64,000 nucleotides of DNA. Origin: Thalassotalea piscium (GTDB taxonomy: Bacteria > Pseudomonadota > Gammaproteobacteria > Enterobacterales > Alteromonadaceae). Positions 1 through 11,380 of the stretch are shown piece after piece. The first letter of the stretch is position 1, and each line of letters opens with the position of its first letter. A program made the position numbers and the translations under genes. The DNA lies in NCBI RefSeq assembly GCF_030295935.1, contig NZ_AP027362.1:2976001-3040000 (forward strand), read 5' to 3'. The notes under the pieces are model-generated. The model was given only the letters and a program-made list of their open reading frames with translations. It made no database searches and was not told where the DNA came from.

Positions 1-589
1 CATCAATATTGGTAACCACAGCCACCATCGGATACAAATGCAGAAATGACGCATCGCTTTCATCAGCTTCTGCGATCAAATATTTGCTTGATCCTAAACG
101 CGCATTGGTACCTGCGCTATTGAGTAAACCACCTATCACAAAAGTAGGGTCTAATTGTCCTTGTGCAAACACACTGGCAATTAAGCTAGTTGTTGTTGTT
201 TTTCCGTGAGTACCTGCGATAGCAATACCGTATCTAAAACGCATTAATTCAGCTAGCATTTCAGCACGTCGAACAACAGGAATACGTAGTTTGGCGGCTT
301 CAGCTATTTCAGGATTGTTTTTATCAATTGCCGTAGATACAACAATAACGCTCGCGCCTTTAATATTATTTTGATGATGACCGATTGTTACCTCAGCACC
401 TAAAGTTCGTAACCGCTTAACAACCGCGTTTTCACCAATATCAGAGCCCGTTATTGTATAGCCTTCGTTTAGGAGTACCTCAGCAATACCACCCATTCCT
501 GCACCACCAATACCAACAAAATGTATCGTCGAAACACGACGCATTTCAGGTATTTTAATCGGTTGCATATTACGGTTTATATTACTCAT
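1..589 (-). CDS. murC: UDP-N-acetylmuramate--L-alanine ligase, N-terminal part (cut by window edge)
   Basis: This ligase adds L-alanine to UDP-MurNAc in the cytoplasm, the first peptide step of peptidoglycan precursor synthesis. Only about 196 N-terminal residues are in the window; the rest lies to the left. Near the start is the glycine-rich nucleotide loop GIGGAGMGG, and later the Mur-ligase P-loop GTHGKTTTT, followed by EADESD. The ATG (587-589) overlaps the murG stop codon as TAATG, which suggests translational coupling. It is the most distal dcw gene visible here. Confidence 0.95.
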   Translation of the reverse strand, partial: MSNINRNMQPIKIPEMRRVSTIHFVGIGGAGMGGIAEVLLNEGYTITGSDIGENAVVKRLRTLGAEVTIGHHQNNIKGASVIVVSTAIDKNNPEIAEAAKLRIPVVRRAEMLAELMRFRYGIAIAGTHGKTTTTSLIASVFAQGQLDPTFVIGGLLNSAGTNARLGSSKYLIAEADESDASFLHLYPMVAVVTNID

Positions 590-1689
590 TAACTTACTCT
601 TCTTTGAACTAGTTGTGCACAAGCTTGAGCTACTTTTATCGTTGCATCAGCATGAGCAGCGTTATGTGCGGCCTTTGACATTGATTGCAACACTTTGTCG
701 GAAATAAACAGACTATTAAGCATTTGAGCTAAACTTGTGCCATTAAAATCTCTTTGAGGAATAAGTTTGGCTGCACCAACCCCAACTAAATATGCTGCAT
801 TTTGGGTTTGATGATCGTCAACTGCATGGGGTAAAGGCACAAAAATAGCCGGTTTTGCCGCCATCGCTAATTCTGATACCGTAAGTGCGCCTGAACGGCA
901 AACAACTACATCAGCCCAACGATAAGCTTCTGCCATATTCTCAATAAATTCTGTCACTTTAATTTGTTCTTCACTTAATCCATATTGTTGGTAACTTTCT
1001 AAAACGCTTTCTTGGTTACCCTTGCCTGTTTGATGCCATACATTTAAGTGTTGTATTTTTATTTGGTTTACAGTTTGTGGCACAACAGTATTTAAAATTT
1101 GCGCCCCTAAACTCCCGCCTACCACTAAGACTTTTTTAGTGGTGCTTGGCTCAACTGGAACAACATTTTCAATGGCAATAATGTCGCTACGCAATGGGTT
1201 ACCGACCACTTCAAATTTATCGCCCTCTTTGAACGCCCCCGGAAAAGCACTTAATACCCTATTTGCAAAAAACGATAAAAAACGATTACTTAAACCCGCT
1301 ACTGCGTTTTGCTCATGTAATACTAAGGGTTTACCTAATAACCATGCAGCAAATCCGCCAGGTGCACTTGCATACCCGCCCATTCCAAGCACTACGTCAG
1401 GTTGAACTTCTCGAATAACACGCATTGACTGAATAACTGACTGCATTAGCTTAAACGGAGTTTTTAACCATTCCTTCCAATTTTTATTGCGTAGGCCCGC
1501 GATATTAATAAACGAGATTTTAAAGCCGTGTTCTGGCACTAATGTCGCTTCCATTCGTTTTGCTGTTCCTAACCAGTGAATATTCCAGCCCTGTTGCTGT
1601 AAGTGTTGTGCAACAGCAATACCTGGAAAAATGTGACCACCGGTGCCACCAGCCATAATTAATAATGTCGGTGCTTTTACTTCACTCAT
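589..1689 (-). CDS. murG: UDP-GlcNAc:lipid I N-acetylglucosaminyltransferase
   Basis: MurG transfers GlcNAc from UDP-GlcNAc to lipid I, making lipid II at the inner face of the inner membrane. The 366-residue length is normal. The N-terminal loop [10 protein letters not shown] and the GMGGYAS loop are present, and the C-terminal half carries the donor-binding region [12 protein letters not shown] followed by [14 protein letters not shown]. The start overlaps the ftsW stop as ATGA. It lies between ftsW and murC, the classic gammaproteobacterial order. Confidence 0.97.
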   Translation of the reverse strand: MSEVKAPTLLIMAGGTGGHIFPGIAVAQHLQQQGWNIHWLGTAKRMEATLVPEHGFKISFINIAGLRNKNWKEWLKTPFKLMQSVIQSMRVIREVQPDVVLGMGGYASAPGGFAAWLLGKPLVLHEQNAVAGLSNRFLSFFANRVLSAFPGAFKEGDKFEVVGNPLRSDIIAIENVVPVEPSTTKKVLVVGGSLGAQILNTVVPQTVNQIKIQHLNVWHQTGKGNQESVLESYQQYGLSEEQIKVTEFIENMAEAYRWADVVVCRSGALTVSELAMAAKPAIFVPLPHAVDDHQTQNAAYLVGVGAAKLIPQRDFNGTSLAQMLNSLFISDKVLQSMSKAAHNAAHADATIKVAQACAQLVQRRVS

Positions 1690-2912
1690 TTTTCCGCACC
1701 TTTTTTACTTCTGTTTTTTCCATGACTAGATGTTGCCTGAATGCTTTGTAAACGTATTTCATGATCAATACGAATTAGCACGACAACAGCTAGTGTCATA
1801 ATAATCATTGAACTGCCACCGTAGCTTATTAGCGGCATAGTTAACCCTTTTGTAGGCACTATTCCTGAACTAGCACCAACATTAACTGCGGCTTGGAAGC
1901 TGATCCAAATAGCTATGGAGTAAGCAAAAAAACCTTCAAAATATTTTTCTTTATTAATGGCCGTACGCCCGAGTAAAAGTGCTTTAATCACTAATGCCAT
2001 GCTTAATACTAAAATTAAAGCAATACCAACAAATCCAAACTCTTCAGCCACAACAGCCATAACAAAATCTGTATGTGCTTCAGGAAGATATTCTAACTTT
2101 TGAATACTATTACCTAGACCTTGACCTAGTAACTCTCCGCGGCCATAAGCCATTAATGACTGTGTTAGCTGGTAACCGCTACCAAAAGGGTCTTTCCATG
2201 GGTCTAAAAAACTAGTTACTCGAGCCCAACGATAAGGAGAAAAGTACGCAAGCGCACCAATAGCCGTTAATCCAACACCTGCAACACTGATAAACTGCCA
2301 CAGTTTTGCACCAGCTAAAAACAACAAGCCGAAGGTAGTTACAAACATAACAATAACTGTACCTAAATCGGGTTGTAGCAATAACAAACTTGCTAATACA
2401 CCAAACACAACTAATGGCTTGATAAAGCCTTTTACATTCTCCATTACCTCATCACGGCGTCTAACCATGTAAGCGGAGAGGTAACAAAATAAAAACAACT
2501 TCGCTGGCTCTGCTGCTTGAATAGTAATAGGCCCTAGCACTATCCAACGGGTTGAGCCATTTACGGTACGCCCAACAAGTAATACTATTAGTAGTAACAA
2601 CATCGCTAAAAATAACAATTTAAAGCTATGCTTGTGCCAAAAAGCCATAGGAATTTGTAAACTAAGTGCGGCAATAAAAATACTTAGCCCTATGTAAATC
2701 ATATGACGAATAACAAAATGAAATGGATTATCAAATAAACGCTCAGCGATAGGCATAGAAGAGCTAGCAACCATTACTAAGCCAATCATATACATGCAGA
2801 TCACAAGCAAAACGTAAGTACGATCAAATGTTGAAACCGTATAATGATTGGGTATCATCCATTGAGGTAACTTAATGTTTGGCCAATTAAAGTGACTAGC
2901 GACAGTAATCAT
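1686..2912 (-). CDS. ftsW: Lipid II polymerase / cell division SEDS protein FtsW
   Basis: FtsW is the SEDS-family septal peptidoglycan glycosyltransferase that works with FtsI at the division site. The 408-residue protein has about ten hydrophobic segments and the SEDS signatures PEAHTDFVMAVVAEE and a C-terminal GLTMPLISYGGSS. A basic tail follows. It overlaps both neighbours by a few bases. rodA-type sequences are similar, but the position between murD and murG fixes it as ftsW. Confidence 0.96.
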   Translation of the reverse strand: MITVASHFNWPNIKLPQWMIPNHYTVSTFDRTYVLLVICMYMIGLVMVASSSMPIAERLFDNPFHFVIRHMIYIGLSIFIAALSLQIPMAFWHKHSFKLLFLAMLLLLIVLLVGRTVNGSTRWIVLGPITIQAAEPAKLFLFCYLSAYMVRRRDEVMENVKGFIKPLVVFGVLASLLLLQPDLGTVIVMFVTTFGLLFLAGAKLWQFISVAGVGLTAIGALAYFSPYRWARVTSFLDPWKDPFGSGYQLTQSLMAYGRGELLGQGLGNSIQKLEYLPEAHTDFVMAVVAEEFGFVGIALILVLSMALVIKALLLGRTAINKEKYFEGFFAYSIAIWISFQAAVNVGASSGIVPTKGLTMPLISYGGSSMIIMTLAVVVLIRIDHEIRLQSIQATSSHGKNRSKKGAEK

Positions 2913-4285
2913 TAACTAGCCTCCCTAATGTTAGCGTTAATGGCATTAACAAATGTTTGGCCACGTTCTTCATAGTTACGAAACATATCAATACTGGCAC
3001 ACGCAGGAGATAACAAGACGATATCGCCCTCACAAGCTATCTTCTTTGCATGTTCTACCGCTTCTTGTACGGTATTAACAATTTCTGTTTTTTCGCTTAG
3101 TTGTGCTATTTTCGCTCGGTCTTTACCTAATACATATATCTTAGAAACGTGTTCGGCAAACAATGCTTTCAATGGCGAGAAGTCTGCCCCCTTGCCTTCA
3201 CCACCAGCAATTAAAATAAGCTTTTTACCCGCTAAAGTTGGTGCTAAACCTGTTATCGCGGCTACTGATGCGCCAACATTGGTTGCTTTTGAGTCATTTA
3301 TCCAGCTGATACCATCGTTAGTATTAACACGCTGACAACGATGAGCTAAACCGTTAAAACTTTGTAAATGAAGTAACATGTCATTGACTGGCCACGACAA
3401 GCTTTGCCCTAGTGCCAATACCGCTAGATAATTAACAGCATTATGTAGGCCCGCTAAAGGCAATTGAGATAATGGTACTAACACCTTAGTGCCTTGCATT
3501 AAGAAAAACTCACCATGCTCATTTTTTAAACCAAAATCACCTTCTGATGGTTCATCAGTGCCGAAGCTAACTAATTGAGTTGCTTCGTTAATATTGTTAA
3601 CTCTGGTTAAGTTATCTTGGCGGTTAAATACTGCCACCTGACATTGATTGTATATCTGTGTTTTAATTATCGCGTAATTGGCTAACGTTTTGTGACGGTC
3701 AAGGTGGTCATCACTTACATTCAACACACAAGCACCTTGTGCCTTTAAGCTTGATATATGCTCTAACTGAAAACTTGAAAGCTCTAAAATAAAGCTTTCC
3801 ACATTATTGGTTAATTGACTTAGCACTGGCACACCAATATTACCACCCAAGCCTACATTTTTACCGATAGCTTTGCCTACATGAGCTAATAGTGAAACAA
3901 CGGTAGACTTACCGTTAGAGCCCGTTACTGCCACCACAGGTTTTTCATTGATTTGACAAAACAGTTCAACATCGCCCATCACTTTACAATTGGTGTTAAT
4001 GTGTTTAGCAATACCTTGAGCTTCAATGTTGATACCTGGGCTAAGTAAAATAACTTCAGCCTTTTCAATTAAGTCAAAGTGCCATTCACCTTGGTATAAA
4101 TTACACTGAGGATAATCTTTACTAAACTCAGCTGGATTCAGAGTATTGTCGCGGCTATCAATAACAGCAAAGTTAAGCCCATGCGTTTTTAAAAAACGCA
4201 TGCAAGAAATACCGGTTAAGCCTGCGCCTAACACAATAATATTCTTGTTTATTAACGTTGCAATTACTTGCTCTAACCTAGTCAT
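2912..4285 (-). CDS. murD: UDP-N-acetylmuramoyl-L-alanine--D-glutamate ligase
   Basis: MurD adds D-glutamate to UDP-MurNAc-L-Ala in the cytoplasm. The 457-residue protein has the N-terminal dinucleotide-like loop GAGLTGISC, the ATP loop VTGSNGKST, the central NVSDDHLDRH metal/ATP motif, and the C-terminal SPACASIDMFRNYEERG motif with the glutamate-domain signature. The stop overlaps the ftsW start by one base. There is a 9-bp gap to mraY. Confidence 0.96.
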   Translation of the reverse strand: MTRLEQVIATLINKNIIVLGAGLTGISCMRFLKTHGLNFAVIDSRDNTLNPAEFSKDYPQCNLYQGEWHFDLIEKAEVILLSPGINIEAQGIAKHINTNCKVMGDVELFCQINEKPVVAVTGSNGKSTVVSLLAHVGKAIGKNVGLGGNIGVPVLSQLTNNVESFILELSSFQLEHISSLKAQGACVLNVSDDHLDRHKTLANYAIIKTQIYNQCQVAVFNRQDNLTRVNNINEATQLVSFGTDEPSEGDFGLKNEHGEFFLMQGTKVLVPLSQLPLAGLHNAVNYLAVLALGQSLSWPVNDMLLHLQSFNGLAHRCQRVNTNDGISWINDSKATNVGASVAAITGLAPTLAGKKLILIAGGEGKGADFSPLKALFAEHVSKIYVLGKDRAKIAQLSEKTEIVNTVQEAVEHAKKIACEGDIVLLSPACASIDMFRNYEERGQTFVNAINANIREAS

Positions 4286-4294
4286 TTTATCCTG

Positions 4295-5377
4295 TTAACG
4301 CAATTTAAGCGTTGCTAACCCTATTAATACTAAGACCAATGAAATTATCCAAAACCGCACAATTACTCTCGGTTCTGGCCAACCTTTTAATTCGTAATGG
4401 TGATGTATTGGTGCCATTCTAAATATTCGCTGACCGCGTAATTTATAGGAACCTACCTGTAAAATAACGGAGACTGTTTCCATTACAAACACCCCCCCCA
4501 TAATAAATAACACGAGTTCTTGACGAACTAATACCGCAATAACACCCAACGAAGCACCTAGTGCTAAAGAGCCAACATCGCCCATAAAAACTTGCGCGGG
4601 ATAAGTGTTAAACCAGAGAAAACCTAAACCAGCTCCAACAATAGCAGTGCAAACTACTACCAGCTCGCTCGTTAGTGGTATATAAGGAATATTGAGATAG
4701 CTTGAGAAATTAACGTTACCAGTTACATAAGCAAATACGGCAAAAGCGCCCGCTACCATTATCGTGGGTACAATAGCTAATCCATCTAAGCCATCAGTTA
4801 AGTTAACTGCATTACTAGTACCTACAATAACGAAATACGCTAAAAATATATAAAGCATACCTAGTTGTGGCATTACATTTTTTACAAAAGGTAGCACTAA
4901 GGCTGTTTCTTGCGGGGATTGAGCACTAGCATATAAGAAAAAAGCCACACCCAAGCCAATAACGGTTTGCCAAAAGTACTTCCAACGTGCAATTAACCCA
5001 TTAGAGTCTTTACGTACAACTTTGCGGTAGTCATCAACAAAACCAATAATGCCAAAACTCGATACCACAAAAAGTACCACCCAAACATATCTATTGCTCA
5101 AATCAGCCCAAAGCAATACGCTGATAACGATTGCAGCTAAAATTAATATTCCGCCCATAGTCGGCGTACCTGACTTTGATAAGTGACTTTCAGGGCCGTC
5201 GTCTCTTACTGTTTGTCCGATCTGCATTTTTTGTAATGCTCTGATCAATTTAGGACCAAAAAATAACGCTAAACCTAACGCTGTTAATGTAGAGACTATT
5301 GCTCTAAACGTTAAATACGAGAAAACATTAAAAAAGCTATAGTATTGGGTTAAATATTCGCCTAACCAAAGTAACAT
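4295..5377 (-). CDS. mraY: Phospho-N-acetylmuramoyl-pentapeptide transferase
   Basis: MraY attaches phospho-MurNAc-pentapeptide to undecaprenyl phosphate, making lipid I in the inner membrane. The 360 residues form about ten membrane segments. The conserved cytoplasmic motifs are present: [13 protein letters not shown] with its aspartate pair, [19 protein letters not shown], and the histidine motif [11 protein letters not shown]. The start overlaps the murF stop as TAATG. Confidence 0.97.
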   Translation of the reverse strand: MLLWLGEYLTQYYSFFNVFSYLTFRAIVSTLTALGLALFFGPKLIRALQKMQIGQTVRDDGPESHLSKSGTPTMGGILILAAIVISVLLWADLSNRYVWVVLFVVSSFGIIGFVDDYRKVVRKDSNGLIARWKYFWQTVIGLGVAFFLYASAQSPQETALVLPFVKNVMPQLGMLYIFLAYFVIVGTSNAVNLTDGLDGLAIVPTIMVAGAFAVFAYVTGNVNFSSYLNIPYIPLTSELVVVCTAIVGAGLGFLWFNTYPAQVFMGDVGSLALGASLGVIAVLVRQELVLFIMGGVFVMETVSVILQVGSYKLRGQRIFRMAPIHHHYELKGWPEPRVIVRFWIISLVLVLIGLATLKLR

Positions 5378-6774
5378 TAGACTTTCTCCTCTGTTACTGG
5401 GTTTTCACACCACTGTATAATATCGTTTACTACATATTCCATGTGAGCACTGCGTGAGCCTTTCACAAGAATTGATACTTGCTGCTCTTCATCGGTAAGC
5501 AACGACTTTAATTGTGTCATTAGTGGTGTTCTTTCACTAAAATGATACGCTTTTTTACCTGACTTTTGATTATAACCATCTGATGTACTTTGGCTTAACA
5601 CACCAAGTGTTAATAAGTCATCCACTTTGCAAGTTGCGGCGTGTTCACCTACTTCTTGATGATACGTGCGCGCATTAGCCCCTAACTCTCCCATATCACC
5701 AATAATTAAAATGCGACGACCAGGGTAACTTGCGAGCAACTCTGTAGCGGCTTTTATAGACTCAACATTAGCATTATAAGTATCGTCGATTAGTTTAATA
5801 TTATTAGGCAAGTGATGAAGGTTTAAACGCCCTTTTACTGGTGCCATTTCAGCTAAGCCTAAGCGAATATCATCTAAACTGGCACCAAACTCTAAGGCAA
5901 TAGTTGCTGCTGCAACTGCATTACACACGTTATGTTTGCCAGGTACTGTTAATTCGATATAAACATTACCAACATGAGTATTTAACTTGAACGTAGCACA
6001 GCCATCTTCATTTAAAATGATATTAGCGCTATAACAGTCAGACTCGTCAACACATGAAAAACGGCGAACATCTTTATCAACTAATCGCCATTGCCATTTG
6101 TTGGCATAACGACAGTCTTTGTTGTAAATAGCAACGCCATTAGTTTTCAGGCCTTCAAAAATCTCACCTTTTGCGCGTGCAACACCGCAAAGATCACCAA
6201 AGCCTTCCAAATGAGCTGCAGCAATATTGTTAATAATGGCAACATCTGGTTGCACTAATGTAGAAGTATATGCAATTTCACCCATATGGTTGGCACCGAG
6301 TTCAATCACGGCATAGTCATGGGCAGTGTCAAGACGCAATAAAGTTAAAGGCACACCAATATCATTATTAAAATTACCCTGTGTGGCCAAAACATTACCT
6401 AAACGTGACAAAATTGCGGCGACCATTTCTTTTACCGTTGTTTTGCCGCTACTACCCGTTATACCAACTACTTTTAATGATAACTGAGAACGTACGAATG
6501 CACCGAGCATTCCTAATGCTTTATGGGTATCAGCCACAATGATTTGTGGCACATTGACATTACATTGGTGGTCAACAATTAGAGCGCTACAGCCTTTATC
6601 AACAACCTGTTCAATAAAACGATGACCATCGAAGTTAGCGCCTTTAAGGGCCAAAAACAGATCGTTTACTAATAATGTTCTGCTGTCGGTGGTAACTTGG
6701 TTAATGGTAATATCTTGGCCAATTAATTGCCCGTCTAGCGCATGTGCAATTTCAGATAAGCGTAATGGGATCAT
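5377..6774 (-). CDS. murF: UDP-N-acetylmuramoyl-tripeptide--D-Ala-D-Ala ligase
   Basis: MurF adds D-Ala-D-Ala to the UDP-MurNAc-tripeptide, completing the cytoplasmic pentapeptide. The 465 residues hold the Mur-ligase P-loop [10 protein letters not shown], the [10 protein letters not shown] motif, and the [10 protein letters not shown] motif typical of MurF rather than MurE. The start overlaps the murE stop as ATGA. It sits between murE and mraY. Confidence 0.96.
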   Translation of the reverse strand: MIPLRLSEIAHALDGQLIGQDITINQVTTDSRTLLVNDLFLALKGANFDGHRFIEQVVDKGCSALIVDHQCNVNVPQIIVADTHKALGMLGAFVRSQLSLKVVGITGSSGKTTVKEMVAAILSRLGNVLATQGNFNNDIGVPLTLLRLDTAHDYAVIELGANHMGEIAYTSTLVQPDVAIINNIAAAHLEGFGDLCGVARAKGEIFEGLKTNGVAIYNKDCRYANKWQWRLVDKDVRRFSCVDESDCYSANIILNEDGCATFKLNTHVGNVYIELTVPGKHNVCNAVAAATIALEFGASLDDIRLGLAEMAPVKGRLNLHHLPNNIKLIDDTYNANVESIKAATELLASYPGRRILIIGDMGELGANARTYHQEVGEHAATCKVDDLLTLGVLSQSTSDGYNQKSGKKAYHFSERTPLMTQLKSLLTDEEQQVSILVKGSRSAHMEYVVNDIIQWCENPVTEEKV

Positions 6775-8297
6775 ATCAAAGTCTCGCTTAAATAAAGTTG
6801 TTTAACTAAAGCGCGTTCATCGTATGGCACTTTTTCTGTACCGATAACGACATAGTTCTCATGCCCTTTACCTGCTAACAAGACAACATCGCCCGCTTTA
6901 GCTGATTTTATTGTTTGCTCAACGGCTAATTGTCGGTTTAATTCAATTGTAATTTCAGCTGTATTTTTACACCCAGCTAAAATATCGTTAATTATATTTT
7001 GAGGCTGTTCAGTACGCGGATTATCATTAGTAAGCACAATCTTATCAGCCATTTGCTGCGCTACCTGCCCCATTAATGGGCGCTTACCTTTATCACGGTC
7101 GCCGCCACAGCCAAATACTACCCATAACTGACCTTTGCAGTGCTGACGACAAGCCTGTAATGCATTTTTTAACCCGTCAGGCGTATGTGCATAATCAACC
7201 ACTGTTGTTGGTGCGTTTTTGTTGAAATAAGCTTCCATACGCCCAGTTATTGGTGTTAATAAAGAAACCGCTGAAGCCACTTCAGTTAATCTCACGTTAT
7301 TAGCCATAAGTACCGCAATAGCCGCAAGTAAGTTGTCAATATTAAAATCACCCAATAGTGGACTTTGAATTTCAATTTCACCAAGATGCGTGCTTAAGGT
7401 AAAGCAAGCGCCTTTCTGGCTGTGGCTAATATCGCTTGCTTTGGCATATGCTACATATTGGGTTATAAGATCGCTACGCCCGTATACAATTACAGGCTGA
7501 GACGCTGGCCAATTACTTAGCCACTTTGATGCTTGATTATCATCACCATTGATTATTGCAATTTGATCAGCTTGCTGAGTAAATATTTGATATTTTGTTT
7601 CTGCGTAGCTTTCCATAGTGCCGTGATAGTCAAGATGATCACGTGATAAGTTTGAAAACACCGCTATATCGAATAATTCGCCACTCACACGCTTTTGTGC
7701 AAGTGCATGTGACGACACTTCCATTGCTACATGCGTTATCTTTTCTTGCTCAAACGACTTTAACCAAGTTACTAGTTCGGTTGAGCCTGGCGTTGTATTT
7801 TCAATTTCCGTAAGTGCATCAACCAAACCTGCACCATTAGTACCAATAACTGCACAAGGCTTGTTTAACGTTGAGAGTAATTTAGCGGTAAGTTGGCTTA
7901 TGCTCGTTTTACCATTAGTACCTGTAATGCCAATAAGTTGAAGCTTACGTTGCGGGTAATTATAAAACTGGCTCGCAAGATCAAATAAATGTTGGTTTAA
8001 TTGAAAAATATTAATGATTAATATACTACTACCATTTGCTGTAGTGACAGTTTCAATTTCACCATGACCTTGTTCGCTTTCGCACTCTGCAATTATTAGC
8101 GCAACATTTTGTGCTAATGCTTGAGGGATAAATTTTCGACCATTAATTTGAGAACCAATAACAGCACAGAAAACATCGCCCATTACAAGTTGGCGACTGT
8201 CATTAACCAGTTTGCTTGTTGCATTCAGTACAATTGTTTCGGCAACAGTAATAGCAAAGTGAGTTAAAGCGTTATTAATAGGATGAGAGTTATGCAT
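6771..8297 (-). CDS. murE: UDP-MurNAc-L-Ala-D-Glu--meso-diaminopimelate ligase
   Basis: MurE adds the third stem residue. The P-loop GITGTNGKTS is present, followed by the carbamylated-lysine region and a DHLDYHG motif. The C-terminal DNPRTE motif is the signature of meso-diaminopimelate-specific MurE, as expected for a Gram-negative. At 508 residues it is normal in length. The first codons overlap the end of ftsI by eight bases. Confidence 0.96.
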   Translation of the reverse strand: MHNSHPINNALTHFAITVAETIVLNATSKLVNDSRQLVMGDVFCAVIGSQINGRKFIPQALAQNVALIIAECESEQGHGEIETVTTANGSSILIINIFQLNQHLFDLASQFYNYPQRKLQLIGITGTNGKTSISQLTAKLLSTLNKPCAVIGTNGAGLVDALTEIENTTPGSTELVTWLKSFEQEKITHVAMEVSSHALAQKRVSGELFDIAVFSNLSRDHLDYHGTMESYAETKYQIFTQQADQIAIINGDDNQASKWLSNWPASQPVIVYGRSDLITQYVAYAKASDISHSQKGACFTLSTHLGEIEIQSPLLGDFNIDNLLAAIAVLMANNVRLTEVASAVSLLTPITGRMEAYFNKNAPTTVVDYAHTPDGLKNALQACRQHCKGQLWVVFGCGGDRDKGKRPLMGQVAQQMADKIVLTNDNPRTEQPQNIINDILAGCKNTAEITIELNRQLAVEQTIKSAKAGDVVLLAGKGHENYVVIGTEKVPYDERALVKQLYLSETLI

Positions 8298-10086
8298 CAG
8301 TTAACTCCCCTTTTTGATTTTTATTCAATACCTCAGTAGTTGAAATGGCGCCTTGGCCTAGTACAACAGTTTGGCTATTAGCATCTGGTGCAATATTCAG
8401 TAGTCGCAATGCGCCTTTCATCACTCGGGAGAATACCGGCGCAGCAACTTCACCACCATGGTATAAATCACCACCAGGTTCATTGATAACAACTACAACT
8501 GCAATTTCTGGATGTGAAATTGGCCCAATACCAGAAAACAAGCCAACATAATCATTACCATACCCCCCAGCCATCGCTTTAAAAGCGGTACCTGTTTTTC
8601 CACCAACGCGATAGCCTTCTACTTTGGCTCGTTTAACATGTTCATCAACCACAGATTCAAGCATGTTAACTACCGCTAAGCTATTTTTCTGTGAAAACAC
8701 ACGTTCGCTGTCTTCAACAGAAATTACATTAGTGTCTTTATCGCGTTTTAATATAGTCAGTGCTGTTTTAATACCGCCATTGGCTAAGGTCGAATAAAAC
8801 CTAGCAAGTTGTAACGGTGTAGTAGCAACCCCCATTCCATAAGAAAGCGTGGCCAATTCAAACTGTGACCAACGTTGGCGTTGGTGCATAATGCCGCTAC
8901 TCTCTCCCATCAACTCAATACCTGTTTGCTCGCCAAACCCTGCTTCAAAAAACTTATCAAGAAAAAAATCTTTTGGTAATGATAACGCTAACTTAGACGT
9001 TCCCATGTTTGAGCTTTGAATTAATATATCTTCTGGCGACATTTTACCGCGATTAATTGGGTCGCTTATTCTTCTTCCACCAATACGCATCCAACCAGGG
9101 CTTGTATCTATCATGCTGTTAGCTTTTACTTCACCAAATTCTAAAGCTGATAATACCGTTAACGGTTTCATCGCTGAGCCGGGCTCGTAGAAATCAGTTA
9201 TCGCACGGTTTCGTAGCCTATGCACTGCAACACCAGATCGGTTATTGGGGTTGTATGAAGGGCTATTAACTAGCGCTAACACTTCACCTGTATGTACATT
9301 AGTAACAACAACAGAACCAGATGTTGCTTTGAACGCTCGAACTGCGCCCTTTAACTCTTTATAAGCAAGAGCTTGTATACGTTGATCAATACTAAGTACT
9401 AGATCTTTAGGAGGACTAGATTCAATATCCTCAATTATTTCAACTGGATTGCCTTTAGCATCTTTTCTATAGCGTTTTTTGCCACTTTCACCGGTCAGTA
9501 GCTTGTTATAAACACTCTCAATGCCCTCAATACCTTGATCGTCTATATCAGTAAAACCAACAACATGCGCACTTATCTCACCCGTTGGGTAAAAGCGTTT
9601 AGACTCTTTTCGCAGAAATATACCAGGAATTTTAAGCTGTTTTATATAAGTAGCCATTGCTGGAGACAGTTGACGTTCTACATAAACAAATCGACGGCGA
9701 GGATTTTCAGTAATACGATTCTTTAACTCTATTACATTTTGATCCAGTACATCTGCTAATGCTTGCCAATGTTCAACCATTGCTAAACCATTTTGTTCAA
9801 TAACGGTTTTCGGATCAGCCCATACTGTTTGAACAGGTACACTAACGGCAAGTTCGTCACCATTGCGGTCAACTATTGCACCTCTATGTACTTCATTTTC
9901 AGAAATGCGTAATGAACGTAAGTCGCCCTGCTGTTTCAACATATCAGGCTCTACAACTTGTATATAAGCCGAACGAGCCGCTAAGCTAACATAAATTAAC
10001 ACCACAACAGAAAGCACAACGTAAAAACGCCATGCTACTGTTTTTGGTTTGTAATTTATTGCTTTTTTGCTCACGTTGTTACTCAT
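8290..10086 (-). CDS. ftsI: Septal peptidoglycan transpeptidase FtsI (PBP3)
   Basis: FtsI crosslinks septal peptidoglycan in the periplasm and partners FtsW. It has one N-terminal membrane anchor (about residues 20-40), a pedestal domain, and a transpeptidase domain with all three catalytic motifs: EPGSAMKP containing the SxxK serine, SSN, and GGKTGTA. The 598-residue length is normal. It overlaps ftsL by four bases (ATGA). Confidence 0.97.
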   Translation of the reverse strand: MSNNVSKKAINYKPKTVAWRFYVVLSVVVLIYVSLAARSAYIQVVEPDMLKQQGDLRSLRISENEVHRGAIVDRNGDELAVSVPVQTVWADPKTVIEQNGLAMVEHWQALADVLDQNVIELKNRITENPRRRFVYVERQLSPAMATYIKQLKIPGIFLRKESKRFYPTGEISAHVVGFTDIDDQGIEGIESVYNKLLTGESGKKRYRKDAKGNPVEIIEDIESSPPKDLVLSIDQRIQALAYKELKGAVRAFKATSGSVVVTNVHTGEVLALVNSPSYNPNNRSGVAVHRLRNRAITDFYEPGSAMKPLTVLSALEFGEVKANSMIDTSPGWMRIGGRRISDPINRGKMSPEDILIQSSNMGTSKLALSLPKDFFLDKFFEAGFGEQTGIELMGESSGIMHQRQRWSQFELATLSYGMGVATTPLQLARFYSTLANGGIKTALTILKRDKDTNVISVEDSERVFSQKNSLAVVNMLESVVDEHVKRAKVEGYRVGGKTGTAFKAMAGGYGNDYVGLFSGIGPISHPEIAVVVVINEPGGDLYHGGEVAAPVFSRVMKGALRLLNIAPDANSQTVVLGQGAISTTEVLNKNQKGELTDA

Positions 10087-10397
10087 TTTATTTTAATAAT
10101 GATTTCAGAATCTACGCTTGGGCGTTTCATTTGAAGTCGATTTTTTGCCTTACTTTCAATTGTGCTGTGTTCAGCTAAGCTGTTTTGCTCAAGTAATAAA
10201 TTGCGCCACTCAACATCTAATTCATCACGGTCTGTTAACAAGTTTTCCAACTTAACTGTTGTTTGACGATTTAAATGGGTTAAGTAAATAACCGAAAATG
10301 CCGACGCAACAACCATCAGCAACAACACATAAACTAAAAAATGACGCTGAATGTCATGCCAGATATCGAATGCTAGCACGACCTTTTTTGTCGCCAT
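10083..10397 (-). CDS. ftsL: Cell division protein FtsL
   Basis: FtsL is a small bitopic divisome scaffold that forms a complex with FtsB and FtsQ. The 104-residue protein has a short basic cytoplasmic start, one membrane helix (about residues 18-38), and a periplasmic heptad-rich coiled coil ending in a KRP-type tail. It is called by topology and by its place between rsmH and ftsI, since FtsL sequences are poorly conserved. It starts 3 bp after the rsmH stop. Confidence 0.9.
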   Translation of the reverse strand: MATKKVVLAFDIWHDIQRHFLVYVLLLMVVASAFSVIYLTHLNRQTTVKLENLLTDRDELDVEWRNLLLEQNSLAEHSTIESKAKNRLQMKRPSVDSEIIIKIK

Positions 10398-10400
10398 TAC

Positions 10401-11357
10401 TTAATCAGCCAACCTTTGTGCGACGCGCATTACAGAACTACGCGAGCGCACGTTATCTTCTACTTCTTGTAGAGACGGTTTTAATTTTCTACCCACTAAA
10501 CTCAGTTTTTTTCCTTTGTTTAATTCAGCCTCACTCATAGGAAAACCTCTTGGTACTTGCTTACCTTGTGAATGCTTTTTCATAAATTGTTTAACCATGC
10601 GGTCTTCAAGCGAATGAAAACTGATCACCACTAAACGTCCACCCTCTTTAAGCACATCTAACGATGCAGCTAGAGCCTTTTCTATTTGCTCTAACTCGCT
10701 ATTAATATAAATTCTAATGGCTTGAAAAGAGCGGGTAGCAGGGTGTTTTTTTATTTCTCTTTGCGGTGCTGTTTTTTTAATTAACGCAGCCAATTCACCG
10801 GTACGAGTTAACGGAAACTCTTCACGAGTATCAACAATGGCATTCGCAATACGCCATGCATGTTTTTCCTCACCAAAAGTTTTTAATACCCAGCTAATAT
10901 CTTCTACATCTGCCTTTGCTAACCATTGTGCAGCTGTTTGCCCTTTAGTAATGTCCATACGCATATCAAGCGGGCCATCATTCATAAAGCTAAAACCACG
11001 TTCAGCTTCATCAAGTTGTGGCGACGAAACTCCTAAATCCATTAAAACACCGTCTACCTGACCTTTTAGGCCAAGCTTTTCAGCAATAGCATCTAGTTCA
11101 GCAAACCCTTGGTGCTCAATTGAAAACCGCGCATCATCAGCAAATTTTTCCGCTGCTTTAATTGCACTGAGATCTCTGTCGATGGCAATAAGTCTGCCAT
11201 GTTCTGAAAGTTGAGAGAGAATTAGTCCCGAATGGCCGCCGCGACCGAAGGTGCAGTCGATATATATACCGTCTGGGTTGATCGAGAGTCCGGTAATTGC
11301 TTCGTCAAGCAATACCGAAATGTGAGACTTATCTTTTTGCATTTGAATAAACGCCAT
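10401..11357 (-). CDS. rsmH: 16S rRNA (cytosine-1402-N4)-methyltransferase
   Basis: RsmH (MraW) methylates N4 of C1402 in the 16S rRNA decoding centre. The 318 residues begin with the typical [10 protein letters not shown] and carry the SAM loop [10 protein letters not shown], the [10 protein letters not shown] motif, and the C-terminal ISFHSLEDR motif. It is the second gene of the dcw cluster, 23 bp downstream of mraZ. Confidence 0.97.
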   Translation of the reverse strand: MAFIQMQKDKSHISVLLDEAITGLSINPDGIYIDCTFGRGGHSGLILSQLSEHGRLIAIDRDLSAIKAAEKFADDARFSIEHQGFAELDAIAEKLGLKGQVDGVLMDLGVSSPQLDEAERGFSFMNDGPLDMRMDITKGQTAAQWLAKADVEDISWVLKTFGEEKHAWRIANAIVDTREEFPLTRTGELAALIKKTAPQREIKKHPATRSFQAIRIYINSELEQIEKALAASLDVLKEGGRLVVISFHSLEDRMVKQFMKKHSQGKQVPRGFPMSEAELNKGKKLSLVGRKLKPSLQEVEDNVRSRSSVMRVAQRLAD

Positions 11358-11380
11358 TTTTTAATAAAAATTTTTGTTTG